Below are positions 63,160 to 64,000 of a stretch of 64,000 bases of DNA, in pieces. The notes under the pieces were generated by a model. The model was not told the DNA's origin. It saw nothing but the letters and a program-made list of their open reading frames with translations, and ran no database searches. Source of the DNA: Microbacterium sp. TNHR37B (GTDB lineage Bacteria > Actinomycetota > Actinomycetes > Actinomycetales > Microbacteriaceae); the NCBI RefSeq assembly GCF_001620065.1, contig NZ_LQGV01000001.1:1116001-1180000 (forward strand), in the 5' to 3' direction. The stretch's first letter is position 1; each line of letters starts with the position of its first letter. A program made the translations under genes and the position numbers.

Positions 63160-64000
63160 TCAGCTGCGAGCTCGGCGCGCACGCCACGGCGCTGCGGCGA
63201 CGACCACGGAGGCGAGGGCGACCGTGACCATGAGGAGCTCCACCGCCCAGCCGGGGCCGGAGCTCGCCGGCCAGACGACGTCGATCACGAGCGCCGTCAA
63301 CAGCTGACCGGCAACCGTTCCGAGCCCGAGGAGCAGGACGCCGGTGTGCACGACGAGGGCCGCCGACAGGAAGATGTAGAACACGCCGATCGCCCCGCCC
63401 ACGTAGAGCCAGGGCTCGGTGGGGACGACGTCCGGCGCTCCCCGCCACAGCACGCTGACGACCGCGGCGGCGAAAAGGAGGATCGTTCCCCCGATGAAGT
63501 TGACGAGCGTCGCGGTGAGCGGGGTCCCCACGCGCTGACGCAGGCGTCCATTGGTCGCCTGCTGCCACGCGATGCCGACGCCGGCCACGAGCGGCAGCAG
63601 CAGCATCCACAGCGGGATCCGCTGGAGCACATCGCCTTGGAGGGAGACCCCGACGGCGACGAGCGCGAGCGCCCCGCCGATCAGCCGCGGGACGGTGACG
63701 GCCACGACCCCCGCGGGTCCGTACCCGGCGCGGTCGAGCACGAGCCCGTTGACCGTCTGGCCGGCAACGACCCCGACCGTGAACAGGGACACTCCGATCA
63801 CGGCGACCGCGAGGCCCTGCGTCGCGACGGTGAGAGCGCCCGCGGCACCTCCCGCGAGCATCCACCACGGGATCGAGCGTTCGCGCACCCCCGAGACGAG
63901 GGCACGGAATCCCCGGCGCCCCGCGGGGAGGGCGGCGGACAGCGCGATCAGGAGCAGGAGACCCGAGCCGAACGAGATGGCGGCGGCGACCAGCCCGTCA
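63160..64000 (-). CDS. DMT-type transporter (YdcZ/DUF606 family), 5' end outside window
   Basis: The frame is open to the right edge, so the N-terminus is missing. The visible 279 residues hold about eight or nine spans with the YdcZ pattern (GLVAAAISFGSGLLLLIALSAALPAGRRG, then VGVSLFTVGVVAGQTVNGLVLDRAGYGP and a repeat WQQATNGRLRQRVGTPLTATLVNFIGGTILL). These are small-molecule exporters or importers of the drug/metabolite superfamily; the substrate is unknown. It ends 9 nt after the convergent nitroreductase gene. Internal GTG 63888 is not the true start. Confidence 0.8.
   Translation of the reverse strand, partial: DGLVAAAISFGSGLLLLIALSAALPAGRRGFRALVSGVRERSIPWWMLAGGAAGALTVATQGLAVAVIGVSLFTVGVVAGQTVNGLVLDRAGYGPAGVVAVTVPRLIGGALALVAVGVSLQGDVLQRIPLWMLLLPLVAGVGIAWQQATNGRLRQRVGTPLTATLVNFIGGTILLFAAAVVSVLWRGAPDVVPTEPWLYVGGAIGVFYIFLSAALVVHTGVLLLGLGTVAGQLLTALVIDVVWPASSGPGWAVELLMVTVALASVVVAAAPWRARRARS

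Overview
The window is about 64 kb of high-GC chromosomal DNA from an actinobacterium, most likely a Microbacterium-like member of the Microbacteriaceae (order Micrococcales). The grounds are the strong G/C preference at third codon positions, actinobacterial marker families (DUF3263, DUF3027, LytR_C, DtxR, the XPB-type helicase with its helicase-associated partner), an ImuA'/ImuB/DnaE2 mutasome behind a GAAC-N4-GTTC LexA box, groEL behind CIRCE, and many leaderless genes whose TANNNT -10 box sits 6-8 nt before the start codon. I see no transposase, phage gene, CRISPR array or rRNA. One tRNA gene is present.

Layout. 1-5.05 kb: a sugar-uptake locus with a DUF5107 protein (cut by the left edge), an AraC regulator and a sugar ABC transporter. 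A near-identical 21-bp sequence lies upstream of both the DUF5107 gene and the binding-protein gene and is the likely operator. 5.1-7.8 kb: an FMN reductase and a secreted serine hydrolase. 7.8-15.5 kb: a LysR regulator divergent from a five-gene peptide-type ABC operon whose last gene is a NylB-like hydrolase. 15.5-16.7 kb: a YidC-like insertase with a small membrane partner. 16.8-22.8 kb: a cluster resembling mycobacterial virS/lipR/mymA (hydrolase, AraC-type regulator, flavin monooxygenase, SDR, aldehyde dehydrogenase), suggesting oxidation of a ketone, aldehyde or alcohol. 23-31 kb: DUF1990 protein, alanine/sodium symporter, tRNA-Arg, lipase-like hydrolase, GH114-like lipoprotein, DoxX protein, pyruvate oxidase, HesB-like protein.

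31.2-37 kb: the SOS mutasome. 37-42 kb: HNH nuclease, a candidate 37-residue gene, an M23 peptidase with a long structured leader, a DtxR regulator, SerC and a TetR regulator. 42-50 kb: a TetR-adjacent operon of family-5 binding protein, two ATPases, two permeases and a GH3 glycosidase, a complete oligosaccharide import-and-hydrolysis unit. 50-57.4 kb: DUF3027, cold-shock protein, helicase-associated protein, XPB helicase and a two-component system whose kinase appears to start with CTG. 57.5-64 kb: WXG100 protein, GroEL, DUF3048 lipoprotein, CspA-type protein, LytR_C protein, DUF3263, MsrB, a nitroreductase with a lysine-rich tail, and a DMT transporter cut by the right edge.

Recurring themes are translational coupling through ATGA/GTGA overlaps inside operons, a GC-rich hairpin directly after each of the three binding-protein genes, three copies of an intergenic nested palindrome, and leaderless transcription. 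The least explained items are the small gene at 37.7 kb, the M23 leader RNA, the shared operator of the DUF5107 locus, the tandem CIRCE-like elements and the palindrome over the LysR start.
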